DNA of 50,939 nucleotides from an uncultured Verrucomicrobiae bacterium (GTDB lineage Bacteria > Verrucomicrobiota > Verrucomicrobiia > Limisphaerales > UBA1096). Both the position numbers and the translations under genes were made by a program. A model generated the notes under the pieces. The model was not told the origin of the DNA and searched no databases. It saw only the letters and a list, made by a program, of their open reading frames with translations. The stretch covers positions 1 through 50,939 of the forward strand of contig CALJHX010000045.1 of assembly GCA_937770485.1 (NCBI GenBank), written 5' to 3'. Of this stretch, positions 47,451 to 50,939 are shown piece after piece (the stretch's first letter is position 1; each line of letters starts with the position of its first letter).

Positions 47451-48611
47451 ATGGACAAAGTACGCATCGGCATCGTCGGCTTGGGAAATATCGGGCAGAT
47501 TCACGTCAACAACCTGCTCGAGGGCAAAGTGGAACGCGGCGTCTTGACGGCGGTAGCGGATGCCTTCCCCGACAAACTGCCCGAGTACGCGGCCAAGGGA
47601 CTGAAGACATTTGACAGCGGCGAGGCCTTGATCGCCTCCGGCGAAATCGATGCGCTAATGATTGCCACGCCGCATTTCCAGCATACCACACTCGGCATCG
47701 CCGCCCTCGAAGCCGGCCTGCATGTGATGGTGGAAAAACCGATCTCCGCGCACAAGGCCGACGCCGAGCGCCTCGTCGCCGCCGCCGAGGCACAGCCGGA
47801 ACTGACGTTCTCCGGCATGTTCCAAATGCGCGTCGAGCCGCGCTACCAAAAGATTCGCGAACTGGTACAGGGCGGCGAACTGGGCGAACTGATTCGCGTG
47901 ATTTGGATCATGACCGACTGGTTCCGGGCCGAGGCGTATTATCAAAGCAGCGACTGGCGCGCCACATGGAAGGGCGAGGGCGGCGGCGTGCTGCTCAACC
48001 AATGCCTCCACCAACTCGACGCACTGCAATGGATCGTCGGCATGCCGTCCCGGGTGCAGAGCCATATTGGCATCGGCAAACATCACGACATTGAGGTAGA
48101 GGACGACGTGACCTGCTACCTTGAATACGCCAACGGCGCAAGCGGCGCGTTCATCACCTCCACCGGCGAGACACCGGGCAGCAACCGGTTTGAAATCGCC
48201 GGCACCAAGGGGCGCGCCTTGCTGGAGAACGATAAGTTAATCGTAACGCGCAACGCCGTGCCGTCCGACGAATGGAGTCGCACCTCGAAGATCGGCTTCC
48301 AGCAACCGGAGACGACCGTGGAGGAAATCCCCATCCCGGGCGCAGAAGATACCCACGCAAAACTCGTCGCCAATTTCGTCAACGCCATCCTCGACGACGA
48401 GCCGCTGATCGCCCCCGGCGCGAGCGGTATCGGCTCCGTGGAGTTGGCCAACGTGATGGTGTACTCCGGACTGCTTGGCCAAGCGATCGACCTCCCGATG
48501 GATGGCGCCGCATGGGAGGCCAAGCTAAACGAACTCATCGCCAAATCAACGCACGAGAAAAAAACCGTCGAGGTCAGCAACAAAGATTTCACCGCAAGCT
48601 TCCGTAAATAA
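47451..48611 (+). CDS. Gfo/Idh/MocA-family NAD(P)-dependent oxidoreductase
   Basis: 386 residues from the ATG at 47451 (MDKVRIGIVGLGNIGQIH); the frame runs far upstream only as the shadow of the opposite gene. The Rossmann motif GLGNIG is followed by the substrate/cofactor motif V-E-K-P-I-S (about residue 95). The C-terminal part has G-G-G-V-L-L-N-Q-C-L-H-Q-L-D, the catalytic His/Asp helix. The family oxidises or reduces sugars and inositols. The next gene (73 bp) is a sugar isomerase/epimerase, a common partner in polyol or sugar breakdown. An exact CTTGGCCAAGCG lies at 48474 as L-G-Q-A. Confidence 0.92.
   Translation: MDKVRIGIVGLGNIGQIHVNNLLEGKVERGVLTAVADAFPDKLPEYAAKGLKTFDSGEALIASGEIDALMIATPHFQHTTLGIAALEAGLHVMVEKPISAHKADAERLVAAAEAQPELTFSGMFQMRVEPRYQKIRELVQGGELGELIRVIWIMTDWFRAEAYYQSSDWRATWKGEGGGVLLNQCLHQLDALQWIVGMPSRVQSHIGIGKHHDIEVEDDVTCYLEYANGASGAFITSTGETPGSNRFEIAGTKGRALLENDKLIVTRNAVPSDEWSRTSKIGFQQPETTVEEIPIPGAEDTHAKLVANFVNAILDDEPLIAPGASGIGSVELANVMVYSGLLGQAIDLPMDGAAWEAKLNELIAKSTHEKKTVEVSNKDFTASFRK
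48474..48485 (+). repeat. CTTGGCCAAGCG motif inside the dehydrogenase gene
   Basis: An exact 12-mer, read in the gene as L-L-G-Q-A-I. It lies near the 3' end. Confidence 0.9.
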
Positions 48612-48683
48612 TTTTGGGGTGTGCACGCGCCTCGCGTGCAGTTTTTGCCTCCTCGCCAAAAACAAAAAAAGAAATAACACAAC

Positions 48684-49562
48684 ATGGAACTAATGGGAAT
48701 CGCAGACGAAGCATCGCCCTCAATCGACGGCCAAATCCGAGCCACGCAGGAACTCGGGTGGAAATCGATCGAGGCCCGCTTCGTCGAGGTGGACGGATTT
48801 GACAAAGGCAGCATCCACGACATCCCGGACGCGGCGTTCGAGATCGTTGCCGCCAAGCTCGAGGAAGCCGGCATCGGCATCTACGCTTTCGGCTCAACCA
48901 TTTGCAACTGGGCCAAGACGATCGACACACCATGGGACGTGACCGTCGCCGAGATCGACCGCTCCATCCCGCGCATGCAGCGACTCGGCACCAAGTACGT
49001 TCGCATCATGAGCTTCAAGCCGGCCGACAACGCGGATAAAACGCCCGAGCTCGTCTTCGAGCGACTCCGCGAAGTCACCACGCGCTTCCTCGACGAGGGA
49101 CTGCAGCCGGTTCACGAAAACTGCATGAACCACGGCGGCATGAGCTGGCAGCACGGCGTCGAGTTGCTCGAGAAAGTCCCCGGCCTCAAGTGGGTGTTCG
49201 ACACCGCCAACCCCATCTTCAACGCCGACCGCTCCAAGCCGCAGCCGTGGCCCAAGCAGGACCCGTGGGAGTACTGGCAAAACGTCCGGGAACACACCGC
49301 GCACATCCACGTCAAGGATTGCACCTGGGTGGACGAGAAAAACGACGCCGACTATAACTTCCCCGGCGAAGGACAGGGCCGCGTCCGGGACATTTTGCGC
49401 GACGCCTTGGCCAACGGCTACGACGCCGGCATCTCCATCGAGCCGCACATGGCCGTCGTCTTCCACGACGCCGACAGCGAGGCCAACGAGGACGACATGT
49501 TCAACAACTACGTCGAGTACGGCCGCCGCCTCGAGTCCCTCATCGCCGAAATACAGCCCTAA
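48684..49562 (+). CDS. Sugar phosphate isomerase/epimerase-like TIM-barrel protein
   Basis: 292 residues. Opens with M-G-I-A-D-E-A and E-L-G-W-K-S-I-E-A-R; metal-ligand candidates are the Glu in VHENCMNHGG, the Asp of V-F-D-T-A-N, the His of H-I-H-V-K-D and the late Glu in I-S-I-E-P-H. These are the xylose-isomerase-like (AP endonuclease 2 superfamily) positions. It likely isomerises or epimerises a keto- or aldo-sugar together with the upstream dehydrogenase, in one transcript. Confidence 0.88.
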   Translation: MELMGIADEASPSIDGQIRATQELGWKSIEARFVEVDGFDKGSIHDIPDAAFEIVAAKLEEAGIGIYAFGSTICNWAKTIDTPWDVTVAEIDRSIPRMQRLGTKYVRIMSFKPADNADKTPELVFERLREVTTRFLDEGLQPVHENCMNHGGMSWQHGVELLEKVPGLKWVFDTANPIFNADRSKPQPWPKQDPWEYWQNVREHTAHIHVKDCTWVDEKNDADYNFPGEGQGRVRDILRDALANGYDAGISIEPHMAVVFHDADSEANEDDMFNNYVEYGRRLESLIAEIQP

Positions 49563-49569
49563 TAAAAAG

Positions 49570-49587
49570 CCAAGCGCTTGGCCAAGC
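49570..49587. repeat. Overlapping GCCAAGCGCTTGGCCAAGC motif copies
   Basis: Two interlocking palindromes, GCCAAGCGCTTGGC and GCTTGGCCAAGC, lie 8 bp after the isomerase stop codon. Confidence 0.85.
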
Positions 49588-49612
49588 TCCTCCGGCGGCC
49601 GCGACAACGTCA

Positions 49613-49676
49613 TGGAGTGCGGTTCTCTACACCGCTTTGGAGTACTCCCGAAAGAGGCAGGGACGGCCGCACTCCA
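49613..49676. repeat. 64-bp inverted-repeat element (TGGAGTGCGG arms)
   Basis: TGGAGTGCGG (49613-49622) is mirrored by CCGCACTCCA (49667-49676) around a 44-bp centre. It sits in the 246-bp gap between the isomerase and the TIR-like gene. The form suggests a REP/MITE-like dispersed element, though only one copy lies in the window. Confidence 0.45.
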
Positions 49677-49808
49677 AAATTCCACCCCTGCCCCTCTACG
49701 TCTCCGTGTCCTCTGCGTTTACCACCGATCCAAGCCCTCGCCCAAGCGTTCTTCAGAAAGCTTGCCCCGCCTGTTAAACCTACCTACGTTTGCCCGCCGA
49801 CAAACCAC

Positions 49809-50236
49809 ATGGCAGAGGAAGTATTCATCAACTACGGCTCGGCCGATCGGGAGCGCATTCAGCGCGTCGAGTATTTTGAAGGCAACGAGGACGAATCCAT
49901 CGGAGGCGTCCTGCGTGCCCTCAAACGCTTGGGCATCTCAAACAACGGCGATTCCAAAAACCAAGCGCGTAACCAAGTGTCGGCCTCGAAGCCACAAGGC
50001 AAAGCCAAGTCGCCCACATTGGCCTTGGCCTCCATCGCCACCGTCGCCCTGCGCGCCCTCGTTTTCACTTTGAAACCAAGCGCCCCGACCAACCAGTCAG
50101 CAACCGCCACCCAATCCGAAACCAAGCCGCTCGAAAAAAACGGATTGTCATTTTGTCGTTTAAAAACATCGGCACACCGGGCGAGAACGATCATATCGTC
50201 GATGATTTCTATATCATAAAAGATCCACAAAAATAA
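49809..50236 (+). pseudogene. Broken TIR-like / TolB-like membrane protein
   Basis: The ATG at 49809 opens MAEEVFINYGSADRERI, which resembles the first strand and loop of a TIR domain (V-F-I-S-Y-x-x-x-D). It is followed by a basic linker and one probable membrane segment (about residues 75-93). At the A7 run near 50132-50139 the coding sense moves one frame: the new frame reads R-I-V-I-L-S-F-K-N-I-G and G-E-N-D-H-I, like the I-A-V-L-P-F start of TolB-like modules in TIR-TPR cyclase-type proteins. It stops at 50236 after about 140 codons, far short of such proteins. This looks like a shrunken, frameshifted remnant. The family assignment is tentative. Confidence 0.45.
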
Positions 50237-50240
50237 TTTC

Positions 50241-50774
50241 ATGAAACACACGATGACTCGTTTTGTTTGTTTGGCAGCAGTTGCGGTGGCTATCGCAGGG
50301 TTGCGGGCGGAGAAGTTCTCAGCTGGTGGTATTTCGTTCGAGGAACCCAAAAGTTGGCAGACGCAAAAGCCGTCGTCGTCGATGCGCAAGGCGCAGTTCG
50401 CCATCAAGGGCAAGGATGGCAAATCAGCTGAGGTGGTTTTCTTCCACTTTGGTCCCGGTGGAGCCGGTGGAGTAACCGCAAACGTGAAGCGTTGGCTTGG
50501 GCAATTTAAGGAACCGGCCGATCAACTCAACGCCCAGACAGTGATTGAAACAATTAACGGAACCAAGGTGACCTATGTCACTGCCGTGGGTACATTCATG
50601 AAAGGTCCACCGTTTGGCGGCAACAAAGTTCCAGTGCCAAACAGTGGCTTGCTAGGTGCAATCGTCGAGGGAAAACAGGGTGCCGTCTTTATCAAAGCCA
50701 CCGGCCCCAAGGCCATCGTCAAATCCACTGAAAAGAACTTGAAGGCGATGGTCTCAAAGGCGCTGAAGAAGTAG
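50241..50774 (+). CDS. Small secreted protein of unknown function
   Basis: 177 residues. A signal peptide (about 1-22, ending A-G-L-R-A) precedes a single soluble domain: F-S-A-G-G-I-S-F-E-E-P-K-S-W, A-E-V-V-F-F-H-F-G-P-G-G-A-G-G and F-M-K-G-P-P-F-G. Similar short exported proteins are common in Planctomycetota and Verrucomicrobiota, without known function. It starts 4 bp after the broken TIR-like frame ends. Confidence 0.75.
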   Translation: MKHTMTRFVCLAAVAVAIAGLRAEKFSAGGISFEEPKSWQTQKPSSSMRKAQFAIKGKDGKSAEVVFFHFGPGGAGGVTANVKRWLGQFKEPADQLNAQTVIETINGTKVTYVTAVGTFMKGPPFGGNKVPVPNSGLLGAIVEGKQGAVFIKATGPKAIVKSTEKNLKAMVSKALKK

Positions 50775-50807
50775 CGTGCCTCTGAGGCATCAGCCGCTGC
50801 CTTGACA

Positions 50808-50819
50808 CTTGGCCAAGCG
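50808..50819 (+). repeat. CTTGGCCAAGCG motif abutting the DUF1501-like stop codon
   Basis: An exact 12-mer ending at 50819, the base before the minus-strand TAA (50820-50822). A partial copy (GGCCAAG) follows at 50823. Confidence 0.9.
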
Positions 50820-50939
50820 TTAGGCCAAGAGACCTTTGACGACGTCACCGTGGACGTCGGTGAGGCGGTAGTGGCGGCCCTGAAACTTGAAAGTCAGTTT
50901 CTCGTGATCGACTCCGAGACAGTGTAGCATCGTCGCGTG
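50820..50939 (-). CDS. C-terminal end of a DUF1501-like (sulfatase-like) protein, cut by window edge
   Basis: Open on the minus strand from the right edge to TAA at 50820-50822: 39 residues reading [17 protein letters not shown], then [13 protein letters not shown]. This matches the usual C-terminus of DUF1501 proteins (H-A-T-x-L-H-x-L-G-x-D-H-x-x-L-T and R-x-x-R-L-T-D-V-H-G), exported proteins abundant in Planctomycetota and Verrucomicrobiota. Most of the gene lies outside the window. Confidence 0.75.
   Translation of the reverse strand, partial: HATMLHCLGVDHEKLTFKFQGRHYRLTDVHGDVVKGLLA

Noticed and set aside
49578..49808. Short frames ahead of the TIR-like gene, including one starting MECGSL
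   Set aside because: They cover the inverted-repeat element and the motif copies; no protein features are visible.

Overview
The window looks like a chromosomal segment of a Verrucomicrobiota bacterium, probably of the Pedosphaeraceae/Limisphaerales type. This is inferred from family content: a pseudopilin with an H-X9-DG C-terminus, the C-terminal end of a DUF1501-like protein, a Tat-exported DUF3500-like protein, a ceramidase-like secreted hydrolase, a Gfo/Idh/MocA oxidoreductase beside a TIM-barrel sugar isomerase, and a very large secreted protein made of pre-peptidase C-terminal (PPC), VCBS and calpain-like domains. No rRNA genes and no CRISPR array were seen.

Layout. (1) 1-13.8 kb is accessory and visibly richer in A+T. 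It holds the end of a MerR-type regulator, a secreted two-domain fasciclin protein, a flavin-dependent-halogenase-like gene broken by two frameshifts, a 530-bp stretch with no recognisable gene, and one giant minus-strand gene (about 13663 down to 3796, roughly 3,290 codons). The giant gene is split into four reading frames by three single-base shifts and carries an intact-looking calpain-type Cys/His/Asn triad. (2) 13.8-26.3 kb is G+C-rich metabolism and maintenance: recQ, bioB, an M14 amidohydrolase, a small membrane-protein gene with an in-frame TGA, a UbiA-like membrane protein, a 2-oxoglutarate/Fe(II) oxygenase, a ceramidase-like protein, a family-2 glycosyltransferase, a pseudopilin, queG, aroK and a eukaryotic-type hisA. 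(3) 26.35-27.5 kb holds an exported aldose 1-epimerase. (4) 27.7-46.25 kb is the transcription/translation cluster, all on the minus strand: tRNA-Thr, tuf, tRNA-Trp, tRNA-Ser, secE, nusG, rplK, rplA, rplJ, rplL, rpoB, rpoC, rpsL, rpsG, fusA, rpsJ, rplC, rplD, rplW. A near-consensus promoter lies at its head and a strong hairpin terminator directly after rplW, so the usual continuation (rplB and onward) is missing here. (5) 46.3-50.9 kb holds a DUF3500-like protein, a dehydrogenase and sugar-isomerase pair, a broken TIR-like gene, a small secreted protein and the edge of a DUF1501-like gene.

The most unusual signal is not a gene. A palindromic DNA word centred on CTTGGCCAAG, with extended form CGCTTGGCCAAGCG, recurs far more often than chance. 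By eye there are 15 exact 10-mer sites, where about 0.05 are expected in random sequence of this length. It sits inside genes in all three reading frames (read as LAKR, LGQA or WPS), at stop codons and between genes. It is absent from the first 15.8 kb and absent as a full 10-mer from rplJ to rplW. It behaves like a genome-wide DNA-level signature comparable to cyanobacterial HIP1 or to DNA uptake sequences. It also marks the 1-13.8 kb block as probably foreign or recently acquired. All observations come from reading the sequence; no database search was run.
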